From: Russula earlei
Lineage: Eukaryota; Basidiomycota; Agaricomycetes; Russulales; Russulaceae
DNA: 12,631 bases
Direction of reading: 5' to 3'
Assembly: GCA_025769875.1 (NCBI GenBank)
Contig: JAGFNK010001228.1
Span: 1-12,631 of the forward strand
Below, piece by piece: positions 1 to 8,544 of the stretch. The notes under the pieces are model-generated. The model was given only the letters and a program-made list of their open reading frames with translations, was not told the DNA's origin and did no database searches. The first letter of the stretch is position 1. Each line of letters starts with the position of its first letter. Both the position numbers and the translations under genes were made by a program.

Positions 1-501
1 CTGCCTTTGACCTTTTATGTGTACTGGTCTCTTACCTCTCTCGCACCCTCTTCCTCTCTGTTGTTTGTTTTCATCAGCTTGACTTCATCCCAAGTTTTGT
101 CTCTGCACATTGGCTGAGGTGCATCAACCTGGCCTAGTGTCTTTAACACCAGATACAATGTTTAGGTCTCACACCTTGGTGGACTTTGCAGCCCTGTTTC
201 ACCTTTGCTTCAAAGTCTGGGACACTATGTTTGTTCACCCCTTTCCTACAATGTTGTGGATGATCTCTACAAGCATGCCAACAAATGTCATTGTAGAAAG
301 CCACCTGATTGTGTTTGAGAGGCTTCCTGAATTTGCTCTATCCCTTTCTTTGGCTCTGAGGCTACCTTTTGTGGATTGCCCTTTGTCTCTTTTGTACAAA
401 GGTGGGTTTATTACTTTGCTCTGTACATGTTCATAATAACTATAACAATGCTCTTTTCTACAGCTGTATGGAAGATGTAATATATTGCATTGCTGATGCA
501 G
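1..501 (-). pseudogene. Possible decayed minus-strand coding frame, unidentified
   Basis: Read on the minus strand in the frame whose codons end at positions divisible by 3, this stretch contains five stops (at 235-237, 199-201, 169-171, 124-126 and 85-87). All five are TGA, with no TAA or TAG across about 165 codons. The same TGA-only signature marks the clearly decayed genes further right, so this may be a gene broken by CGA-to-TGA change. The predicted product would be hydrophilic and rich in K, R, Q and N, with no domain I recognise. With LTR-1 removed, the frame runs on into 1474-1531 and meets a TAG at 1532-1534. A competing plus-strand frame (110-436, 108 codons, hydrophobic) is also open, so this call is weak. 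Confidence 0.2.
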
Positions 502-870
502 ACTATTGTCATGAACCATTCTCCGGAGAGGGCCCTTGAAGGACCCTTCCTTATAGGAGGAAACCCAGCCTCTATGATGCCACCCTGTTCACACGAGCAA
601 AAGGGGTGAGTAGAGGTGTCCACAATATCGTGTGTGCATTGTTGCGTGAGTGATTCTCGGCACAATCGACATACAGCAAGCCCCACTTAAAGGCAACCCT
701 TCTAGCAACAAAAGACAGTATTAGGGCCTTCCTAAGGACCCTTTGGAACGACCCTAAGAGCTCTACAATAGGCACTAACCTAGTATCAAAGGCCCTACAA
801 CGTGTTATTAGACCAACTCTAATAACTATAGAACGAACTATAAGGCACTACTAAGGACCTTAATAGAAGT

Positions 871-919
871 ATTAGGGTCGACTCTAGAGACCCTAATAGA
901 ACTATATAAGGGCCTTATA
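871..919. repeat. Hairpin cluster in the U3 of LTR-1
   Basis: Two perfect inverted repeats lie close together. ATTAGGGTC (871-879) pairs with GACCCTAAT (889-897) across a 9-nt loop. TATAAGG (905-911) pairs with CCTTATA (913-919) across one base. The surrounding 700-960 is full of related CCCTAA/TTAGGG-like and AAGGACCTT-like words, and the corresponding stretch of the inverted copy (about 3590-3790) keeps this character with substitutions. Function is unknown. Confidence 0.55.
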
Positions 920-1043
920 AGATAACACTATTCCCTAACCAAACTACAAGTCCTCAAATGACTGGCCCTAAACTAACTAACAGGAAATGAATCAGGTGCT
1001 CGCATGTGCACCAAAGCAGTGAACACGTGGACAATGGAAGCTC

Positions 1044-1129
1044 TTACTCATCAAGAGAAGCCTTCTTACTCAGCAGCTTACTGAGCATGACTGAGCATGC
1101 TCAGTAAGCGTCCTCCGACTTCTTACTCA
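1044..1129 (+). promoter_or_regulatory. Repeated TTACTCA motifs and long hairpin upstream of the LTR-1 TATA box
   Basis: TTACTCA occurs at 1044-1050, 1066-1072 and 1123-1129. Between them, CTTACTGAGCATG (1077-1089) pairs perfectly with CATGCTCAGTAAG (1096-1108) around a 6-nt loop. ACTGAGCATG is also directly repeated at 1080-1089 and 1090-1099. The array sits 60-150 bp upstream of the TATA box and is retained in the inverted copy around 3385-3475. That placement suggests an enhancer-like U3 block. TTACTCA is the complement of TGAGTAA, a near match to bZIP (AP-1/Gcn4) sites. Binding is inferred, not shown. Confidence 0.5.
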
Positions 1130-1191
1130 TCACTCTATTGTGCTTGATAAGAAGGTTATGACTTGTTCCCTATTTAGCAGTTCTCTTGTAG

Positions 1192-1235
1192 TATATAAGC
1201 GCTCAATAAAGTAGCGGACAGTCCTCAGACTGTCC
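1192..1235 (+). promoter_or_regulatory. LTR-1 core promoter: TATA box and downstream hairpin
   Basis: TATATAA at 1192-1198 is the probable LTR TATA box. From 1216, GGACAGTC (1216-1223) and GACTGTCC (1228-1235) form an 8-bp stem with a CTCA loop, 18-37 bp past the TATA box, where transcription would start. The same hairpin in weaker form, with the same following word CCATTTG, occurs at the equivalent place in LTR-B. That conservation argues it is a functional part of the R region. Confidence 0.65.
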
Positions 1236-1473
1236 ATTTGTTTACAGCACTCTCCATCCCTGGGATACTCCTTTAAGGACCGTCCCCTTGTGACTATCCT
1301 GGCCTCTTCTCTGCGTGACTGTTCGACTCTCACAGTAACAGTACCTCTCTGGTATCTGTTACTACTCTGGACTCTACTTCTTGCTCACGCCGTCTTGGAC
1401 GTTTATCGACTCGTCTTCGAGCTTACCCCTCGCTCTTGAACTGGATAGTTCAACAGTGAGTCTTGACAACTAT

Positions 1474-1705
1474 GGCATCCACTGTGTGAGGATGGACAGT
1501 TGGACAAGCCAAAAGGTGAAAAAGAAAGGATCTATGGATGAAGTCAATTCAAGATTACCTAAACCAATACTGTTAACATGTGTGTCCATACAATGGAATT
1601 CAGATCACTTATGTATTGATGAAAGGGTGAAGTATGTAACATAGAAGACCACCATGACCTATGAGCTTTTGTTCAAGTCCAAGAACCAATGTGAATGTTG
1701 CTAAT
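1474..1705. other. Unassigned flank between LTR-1 and Tc1
   Basis: This 232-bp stretch is not LTR sequence. It begins right after the second ACTAT of LTR-1 and ends at the TA used by the Tc1 element. A short plus-strand frame runs through it to a TAG-type stop near 1644, but it starts inside LTR-1 and matches nothing I recognise. It is notable because it does not continue the sequence on the other side of the Tc1 insertion. Confidence 0.5.
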
Positions 1706-1707
1706 TA

Positions 1708-1924
1708 CAGTGACCCAAAAAACTGTTCAAATGTTTTGTACATTTTCATTGTATTAACCATATCTAGAGAACCACTGCAGCTAATAATATGTAACTAGGT
1801 TTGTTTTCAAGCTCTACATCATAGCTTTGTAATGGTATACTTTATACAGCATAAGCATAATTATTTAGGAAGATATAAGGTATGTTTGCTGGTGTACCCA
1901 TTTGAACAGTTTTTTGGCCTTGGT
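1708..1924. repeat. Left terminal inverted repeat of Tc1, with inverted internal boxes
   Basis: This is the reverse complement, with scattered differences, of 3108-3325. Inside it a 19-bp outer box at 1715-1733 (CCAAAAAACTGTTCAAATG) recurs perfectly at 1899-1917, but in the opposite orientation. Each terminus is therefore itself a large imperfect palindrome. Tc1-like IR/DR elements such as Sleeping Beauty instead carry two directly oriented transposase boxes. Confidence 0.9.
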
Positions 1925-1991
1925 TAGTGGATTCATTATTTCTCAGATTGAGATTCATATTCTTTCCCCAGAGGGCTAAAATTGAACATGG

Positions 1992-2013
1992 AGGTCATGT
2001 GACCTATAATAAA
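1992..2013 (+). promoter_or_regulatory. Putative transposase promoter
   Basis: TATAATAAA at 2005-2013 lies about 56 bp upstream of the likely ATG at 2069. It overlaps the end of an inverted repeat, AGGTCA (1992-1997) and TGACCT (2000-2005), separated by TG. This is a reasonable core promoter position for the transposase gene. The palindrome could be a regulator site, but nothing shows it directly. Confidence 0.4.
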
Positions 2014-2068
2014 CTCAGACCATGTGCAAATAAGCCAAAACAGCTGCTTCTTCTTCACTAACAACATC

Positions 2069-3082
2069 ATGAAGTCTCTTCCTCCTCATGAAGTCAACTA
2101 CATCATCTCCCTTCTCCAGGCCAACCATTCAGTTCATAACATTGCCAAGGCAGCACACAGAAGCATTGGTTCAATCACCAACATTCGCCAGAAATACCTT
2201 CCTGACCTTCCAAAGTCCTCTGGAGGTTGTCCTTCTAAGCTCTCTAACCTTGACATCCGCTTTGCCACACACCTTAGCTCTGGAGAAGCAGATACTGCTC
2301 CTCAGGTTGCTAGAAGGTTGGAGGTCATCAAAGAATCCACTATCTCCAATCAGACCATTTGAAACTATCTTAACAAGACAGGCTTGAAGGCAGTTACAAA
2401 GAAGAAGAGGCCTTACCTTAAACCAAGTCACTATAGGGCCAGAAAGGACTTTGCAGAAAAGTACCTATACTGGACTGTGGAGGACTGGAAGAGGGTAATT
2501 TGGTCAGATAAGACCAAAATCAATCGTATGGGCTCAGATGGCAAGAAATGGGCTTGGAAAAAAAGAGGAGAGCACCTTTCTGAACACCTTGTTCAGCCAA
2601 CAGTCAAACATGGAGGAGGCTCCTTGATGTTGTGGGGCTGCATGTCTTGGGAAGGAGTTGGGTATGCAGCAAAGATTGATGGAAGGATGGATGCTGAACT
2701 TTTTTGCAGCATTTTGGAGGATGAACTACTTGCATCTATCAAGTATTTCAAGAAGAAATGCAAAGATACCCTCTTTCAACAGGACAATGCCTCTATCCAC
2801 AAGAGCAGGCTTGCCACATCTTGGTTCCAAGACCAAAGAATTCAGGTCATGGACTGGCCAGCTCAATCCCCAGACCTCAATCCTATTGAGCATCTTTGGG
2901 CTCATCTCAAAAAGAAGCTTGCAGCTTATCCAACACCCCCTAAGGGAATCAATGAACTTTGGGAGTGCACACAGCTGGAATGGGAGGCCATTGATCAAAC
3001 TGTTGTGCAGAATTTGATAGAAAGTATGCCTAGGAGGGTGGAAGAGGTGTTCAAAGCAAATGGAGGATACACAAACTACTAA
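2069..3082 (+). pseudogene. Tc1-type transposase, DD34E, broken by one in-frame TGA
   Basis: The frame from ATG 2069 to TAA 3080-3082 is 337 codons, typical for Tc1 transposases. An in-frame ATG at 2024 also exists, but the family-like N-terminus starts at 2069. The N-terminal 50 residues resemble the first helix-turn-helix. The usual GRPR-like linker reads GGCPSK, the Cys codon TGT probably coming from CGT (Arg). The second DNA-binding half follows. TGA 2360-2362 (codon 98) replaces an expected Arg (CGA) in the word QTI-x-NYLNKTGL. The catalytic core is complete: D147 in VIWSDKTKIN, D239 in LFQQDNASIH and E274 in SPDLNPIEHLW, with 34 residues between the last two. The product would cut and paste the element at TA sites in the nucleus. 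All other residues read through cleanly, so only C-to-T changes seem to have disabled it. Confidence 0.93.
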
Positions 3083-3107
3083 TTTTTGGCATATACCCTA
3101 TTTAGAT

Positions 3108-3325
3108 ACCAAGGCAAAAAAACTGTTCAAATGGATACACTGGAAGAAATACCTTATATCTTCTTACATAATTATGTTCATAGTATATATAGTATTTCAT
3201 TACAAAGCTATGATGTAGAGCTTTAAAACAAGCCCACTAACATGTTATCAGCTGCAGCGGTTCTCTAGATATGGTTAATACAATGAAAATGTACAAAACA
3301 TTTGAACGGTTTTTTTGGGTCACTG
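3108..3325. repeat. Right terminal inverted repeat of Tc1
   Basis: This mirrors 1708-1924 over its whole length with scattered substitutions and small indels. The inner box lies near 3115-3133. The outer box near 3299-3317 carries an A-to-G change in the ACAG word and an extra T in the T-run. The repeat starts 25 bp after the transposase stop codon, so the 3' untranslated region lies largely within it. Confidence 0.9.
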
Positions 3326-4014
3326 TACTACAAGAGAACTGCTAAACAGGGAACAACTTATAACCTTGTTATCAAGCACAATAGATGGATGAGTAAGAAG
3401 TCGGAGTATGCTTACTGAGCATGCTCAGTCATGCTCAGTAAGCTGCTGAGTAAGAAGGCTCCTCTTGATGAGTAAGAGCCTTTACTGTCCATGTGTTCAC
3501 TGCTTTAGTACACATGCAAAGCACCTGATCCATTTTCTGTTAGTTAGTTTGAAGCTGGTCATTTGAGGACTTGTAGTTTGGTTCAGGGAATAGAGTTGCC
3601 TATAAGGCCCCTTTTATAGTTCCATTAGGGTCCTTAGAGTTGACCCTCATACTTCTATTAAGGTCCTTAGTATTGCTTTATAGTTTGTTCTATGGTTATT
3701 AGAGTTAGTCTAATAACATGTTGTAGGGTCTTTAGTATTGTGTTAGTGCCTATTGTAGAGCACTTAGAGTCATCCTAAAAGGTCCTTAGGGAGGCTATAA
3801 TACTGTCCTTTATTGCTAAAAGGGTTGCCATTAAGTGGGGCTTGCTGTATGTTGATTGTGCTGAGAATCGCTTGTGCAACAATGCATGCGCGATATTGTG
3901 GACACCTCTACTCACTCCTTTTGTCCGTGTGAACAGGGTGACACCTTAGAGGCTGGGTTTCCTCTCATAAGGAAGGGTCCTTCAAGGGCCCTCTCCAGGA
4001 AATGGTTCATGACA
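3326..4014 (-). mobile_element. Truncated inverted copy of LTR-1 (LTR-2)
   Basis: Read on the minus strand from 4014, the sequence begins TGTCATGAACC and follows LTR-1 positions 507-1193 with obvious similarity over about 690 bp. It stops at the TA of the TATA box, where the Tc1 element begins. The last quarter of the LTR (TATA box to U5) is missing. Several LTR-1 CpGs are TpG or CpA here, and there are small indels, so this copy is older or more mutated. Its outer terminus abuts the truncated Gypsy pol at 4015. No partner for a possible target duplication (ATGAC, 4015-4019) can be seen, because the other end is lost. Confidence 0.9.
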
Positions 4015-4015
4015 A

Positions 4016-6816
4016 TGACTCTCACCCAGTTGAGGAGAACTCAACTTTAGAATTACCTTGAAACCTGATGCCCCAAGATTCCTTGATTGCTGAACTTACC
4101 CTCTCTCCCACAATGAGAAACAAGAACTATCAAGACAAATACAAGAGGTTCTAGCCAAGGGCTTCATCAAAGATGGTGTTTCAGACTTTGTCTCCCTGGT
4201 CTTCTTTGTCCAAAAGAAAGACGGCACCGCCCCACAAATGGTAGTAGACTACTGAAAGCTCAATAATGCCACTGTCCCAGATTATCATGCTCTGCCCAAC
4301 ATGGAAGAACAATTACACCATCTGAGGGGTAAAACCACCTTCAGCAAATTTGATGTCAGAGCCAGTTACAACAATATCCTGATTCACCCAGAAGACTGGC
4401 ACAAGGGAGCCTTCAAAACCCAATTCAGCACATTCATCCCCATGGTGATGGGCTTTGGCTTCACCAACACTCTGGCAGCCTTCCAGTGAGCAATGAACCA
4501 CACTCTCTGACCCTGGCTCCTCAAATACCCTGAGAACACCTGTAATTACCTAGACGACATGGCAATAGCCACAGGATTGGGGGAAGAACACCTTCATTGA
4601 CAAATCACACACAAGTTTCTTGACCTACTTGAAAGGGACTCCTATTTTTTAAAGGTGTCCAAATGTGCCTTCGAACAACATGAAATTAACTTCTTGGGCT
4701 TCTGAATCAACCCAGGGACCCTCAAGATCAACCCAGTCAAAATGGATGGCCTCAAAAATTGGCCAAGACCCCTAAATAATCTGAAACAGGTACAACAAAT
4801 CATGGGTGCCCTCAATTATCAATGACCATTCATCCGAGATTTCGCAAAAATAGCTTGTCCCATCTTCTCCACAATCAAGAAAGGGACCCCCTTCCTCTGG
4901 ACCCCAGAAGTGACCACCACCCTAGAAACTCTGATATCTGCAGTCTGTGATGACCCTGAACTCTACATGGCCAATCCCAATCTCCCATATGAACTGGAAA
5001 CTGACACCTCACAGTTTGCCACTAGAGCAATCTTGTTCCAAAAGGATTCAAGGGGAAAAAGAAAAATGATTGGTAACATGTCACATGCATTCAATGAAGC
5101 AGAAAGGAACTACCCAGTCTGGGAATTCCTGGCCCTGATCCTCGCACTTCAACACTGGCAATACTTGCTAGTGGGAACCAAACACCCTATCAAAAATTTC
5201 ATGGACCATGCCAACCTCACTCACTACCAACTTCCCCACAAAATCAATCAAAGAATTGCAGGGTACATCTCCACACTTGCAGACTACCACTTCGAAATCC
5301 ATCACAAACCAGGGGTCTCTAACAGAGCAGACACCTTATCATGACAACCAGACCACAACGATGGGTCAGGAGATAATCAGAACATCATGGCACTTCCTGA
5401 TAAACTCTTCATCTGAACACTTTGCACTGAGGATCTCTACGCTCAGGTCCTAACTGAACAAAAGAAATGACAATCAGACCTACTAATGTGGAAAGTCAAA
5501 CACAACCTCCAGGAAGAAGATGGCACATTATTCAAAGATGGAAGATTGGTTGTGCCATATCAAGAACCCCTTTTATGAAAGATCTTACAGGCTTACCATG
5601 ACAGCATTCTCAATGGGCATACAGGAAATGCCTGGACCCTGTACTTGATCCAAGAATCTTTCTGGTGGCCAAAAATAGGCTACTTCATCCAAGATTACAT
5701 TTGGGGCTGCACCACTTGTCAAACCAACAAATCTTCCACCCACCCCACTTGACCTCCAATTTACCTGATCCCCTGAAATTCCAGAAACCATTCCAGACCT
5801 TAACCATCAATTGGATTGTCAACCTTCCCCCATCAGAAGGACAAGACACCATCATGACCATCACTGACCATGATTCTACCAAAGTGGCGATATTTATACC
5901 TTGCTGTAAGGATATGGGAACCCTTGAAATGGCTTAATTGTTCTTATGATACGCCTTCCCATGGATGGGAGTCCCCTCCAAGATCATCTCTGATCATGAC
6001 CCTTGCTTCACCTCCAAACTGTTTCAGGAAGTTTCTTGAATGCTTGGAATTAGCCAAAATTTAAGCATGGCTTATCACCCTCAACCTGATGGACAGTTGG
6101 AAAGAACCAACCAAACCTTAGAAATGTATCTCTGTATCTATACTGGGGAAAAACAACAAGAATGGGTGCACTGGCTCCCCATAGCACAATATCACTTTAA
6201 TGCCCACAAATCCACAAACACTATGAAAACCCCCTACGAACTACTCATTGGCTTCAACCCACAGGGACTTGGTACCCAACTCAAGTCCAAATTCCCTGGA
6301 ATCCAAGAATGACTTGAAGTGCTAAAAGACATGTGGGAATCAGCACAAGAAACAATGAGGAAGGCACAGAACAATTGGATCAAAAAAACTAAGTTCAAAG
6401 GGTTCAAAGAAGAAGGACAGAAGGTTTGGTTAGAGGGTACTAACCTGAAAACTCCCCATCAGTTTCAGAAGTTCTGCCCCAAACAGTTTGGCCCCTTTAT
6501 TGTCACCAAAAGAATCTCTCATGTTGCCTACCCACTCCAACTTCCCCCCCAATGGAGTATCCACAATGTGTTTCATGCCTCCCTCTTATCCCCAGTCACA
6601 GAAACAACTGAACATGGACCAAATTTCCCTGAACCACTGCCTGACCTCCTTTCCAGAGAATATGAAGTTGAGAAGATCACTGCTCAACGTATCCATAGAA
6701 ACCAACTCCAATACAGAGTCTGGTGGAAAGGGTACATGTGGGAACCCCTTTCAAACCTTAAAAATGCCCAAGATGCCATCACCATTTTCCATCTAGAACA
6801 ACCCACTAAACTCTGA
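4016..6816 (+). pseudogene. pol: Gypsy pol: RT, RNase H, integrase, chromodomain (decayed, protease missing)
   Basis: Frame 2 runs from 4016 to about 5757, then shifts by -1 (probably one lost A near 5757) to frame 1 up to 6816. The RT carries FVQKKDGT, a VDYxKLN word with TGA for Arg at 4253, and the YLDD active site at 4547-4558. RNase H spans about 4960-5340, with ETDTS, a YPVWEFLALILAL helix and MDHANL. The integrase zinc domain (HDSILNGH, then CTTC) lies at about 5596-5720. In the integrase core the first catalytic Asp is Asn (codon 5809-5811), while D (5992-5994) and E (6100-6102) keep DD35E spacing. The chromodomain at 6661-6800 reads YEVEKI then YRVWWKGY then WEPLSNL, and is a few residues short between KGY and WEP. 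About 18 in-frame stops are TGA, one is TAA (5935) and none is TAG. The product is not functional. Confidence 0.93.
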
Positions 6817-8266
6817 ACCATGTCCACTACTGACTCTGACCCCACAGAATCCCATCACCCAGATGGAAGCCCAGATGACTTGGAACATCAATTCCAAGAA
6901 CTTATGATACAGCAATGTACCTTACTTCCCCAAATCAATTCATGTAATCCCCCTTCCTATTCTGTTAATGATCCCACTATCCCTGCCTGCAGACACACCA
7001 TTTTTGACATAACCACCAGGGAACAACTCTTTTCTGGAATTCTTTTCCCTGGCAATTTCTGCAGTTTTCAATTACTCATGATGGACCCTCATTTCTCAGA
7101 GTTTCATCTCTCCATATGGAGAGCAGTACTTATGGATTTAGTATGGAACCACATAGTATGGTCAGTCCCCTTAAATACCCCCACTCCCTCTGAGTGGTCA
7201 GCTTGGCATCACGAACATGCTACCTCTACCTACAATACTCCCATGTCGTCTCCCACTCCCACTTTGTCACCTCTACCCATTCTCACCCCTTCCCCCACTG
7301 TTAAACAAAAGCCCCTCTCACCTGAAGTTATACAACACATTATCGACCAATGTACCTTCATTGTCCCTGACAAAGCTGAACTACAAGACCTCTTGGCTAC
7401 TCTCAACCACTCACTATTCGTGAAGGAACCCCCTCACCTACCCCAACCAAAGCAGACCCCACTCACCCTGCCCCCCCCTGGTTTGTTTATGAACCATATA
7501 CACATGTTCCCCCTTTCTATATCAATGTTAATGGGCAGCAACACCTATTACCTTACTTACGCATTGCTTTGTGGAATGATGAACCCATGCTTCTAGGAAC
7601 TATGGGTCAAGGAGAACCCACTTATGGAGAAAAGCTCATTGCCAGACCTGTTGTCTCTGCCCCCCATCCTTCTACCACTGCCTCTGACCTCCACCTCTTA
7701 ATTGAGGACCACCCCTTCCATTTCAATGTCACTCAGGCACTCGAAAATCTCCATGACCCCGGCACTCTTGCTGATGTTTACCACCTCCACATTGGTTCAT
7801 TTCAATTGAAGGTCCTTGAGGGTAAGCATGCTGCTATCCAAGGGGCCATGAGTGTCCTCCAGGGACAACTCGCTGTTCATCTCCACAAGATTCAGTCCTA
7901 CACCAAAGAAACTGCCATCATCTGCAGCCGCCTTCGGGCCAATAACACCTCTGTTTGAGTTCATCATCAACTCAACAACATGATGACCGATGGGGGTCTC
8001 ACTGTTATGAACCAAGGCCAGGTACTGGCCGAATATTGTCCAATTCCACTCAAGAGAGACCTCTCTCACTTTGCATTAACAACTCCCTTCCATTTCCTGG
8101 GCTATCCCTCCTGCAGTGCAAGATATCGCTATTGCAAAGGCACCATAACACGGCCAGGCACCTATTTCCTAATCGGGTAATCATCGCGTGGCAGCCACAT
8201 GGTCACCCAGCCACCAGGAACCTGAAACAGTGGCACAAACTCTTAGAAACTGTTGCATAACTCATC

Positions 8267-8356
8267 TGACATCATCAAGGCTCCAATGACATCATGGCTG
8301 ACTGAGCAACTCCACAGTGACCTCATAGGCTCACTAAGCGCTCCACAGTGACATCA
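8267..8356 (+). promoter_or_regulatory. Array of CRE/ATF-like boxes in the U3 of LTR-B
   Basis: TGACATCA occurs at 8267-8274, 8287-8294 and 8349-8356, with the variant TGACCTCA at 8318-8325, mostly within a repeated CTCCACAGTGAC-type context. TGACATCA is one CpG-to-CpA change from the canonical bZIP site TGACGTCA. The block lies 150-240 bp upstream of the TATA box, an enhancer-like position. That a bZIP factor binds here is inference. Confidence 0.5.
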
Positions 8357-8503
8357 TAGTGATTTCATTGCTCCACAATGATCAGTAATGTGCTCAGTAA
8401 GCCTGAAACTTGACACAAGTGAGTTTATGCCTCTGTAGTCCTATTGGATGGTACCAAGAGGTCTAGAATAGTTCCAGCTCTTTGTAATCGACTCTGTACA
8501 CTG

Positions 8504-8544
8504 TATATAAGCCCCAATGAAGCATGGCAGTCATCAGACTGTCC
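8504..8544 (+). promoter_or_regulatory. LTR-B core promoter: TATA box and hairpin
   Basis: TATATAA at 8504-8510 is followed at 8526-8544 by GGCAGTC-ATCA-GACTGTCC, a stem-loop equivalent to the one downstream of the LTR-1 TATA box. The left arm is imperfect here. Start-site proximity is inferred from spacing. Confidence 0.6.

Larger units (their letters stand above)
507..1468 (+). mobile_element. Solo LTR, LTR-1 (962 bp)
   Basis: The left end begins TGTCATGAACC and the right end is GTCTTGACA, giving TGTCA/TGACA inverted termini. The unit is flanked by perfect 5-bp target duplications, ACTAT at 502-506 and 1469-1473. A TATA box lies at 1192-1198, followed by a hairpin and a pyrimidine-rich R/U5 half. 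There is no internal retroelement sequence between the duplications. It is therefore a complete insertion reduced to one LTR by LTR-LTR recombination. The termini match those of LTR-B in this window, so both belong to one superfamily, probably Ty3/Gypsy (inference). It keeps many CpGs in its 3' third (1380-1430), unlike the Gypsy fragment, so it looks relatively young. A related inverted copy lies at 3326-4014. Confidence 0.92.
1708..3325 (+). mobile_element. Tc1/mariner-superfamily DNA transposon (1,618 bp), nearly intact
   Basis: The element starts CAGTGACCC and ends GGGTCACTG, with a TA dinucleotide on each side (1706-1707 and 3326-3327), the classical Tc1/mariner target duplication. It has inverted termini of 217 and 218 bp and one central gene for a DD34E transposase on the plus strand. 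Total length, terminus type and gene layout all fit the Tc1 group, whose members are usually about 1.6 kb. The termini are clearly alignable, differing by scattered substitutions and small indels. The transposase has one premature TGA, so this copy is probably non-autonomous, though its ends look competent for mobilisation in trans (inference). It interrupts the inverted LTR copy at 3326-4014 inside that LTR's TATA box. Confidence 0.95.

Noticed and set aside
110..436. Plus-strand 108-codon frame as a gene
   Set aside because: No domain, no upstream continuation, strongly hydrophobic composition mirroring the minus-strand frame, and no promoter or intron signals that I could support.
1664..1682. 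tRNA or SINE B-box-like word (GTTCAAGTCC)
   Set aside because: No A box at proper spacing upstream, no cloverleaf, and no terminator run. The A-box-like GGTTAGTGG near 1921 lies downstream, not upstream.
507..4014. One composite transposon bounded by the two inverted LTR copies
   Set aside because: LTR-1 has its own perfect ACTAT duplication on both sides, so it is a separate solo LTR, and LTR-2 is truncated with a different flank.
4016..6816. TGA read as a sense codon (altered genetic code)
   Set aside because: TGG serves for Trp throughout and ordinary Arg codons are also used. The second frame and transposase end in TAG and TAA after few TGAs, and frameshifts plus loss of a catalytic residue show a dead element. 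Decay is the simpler account.
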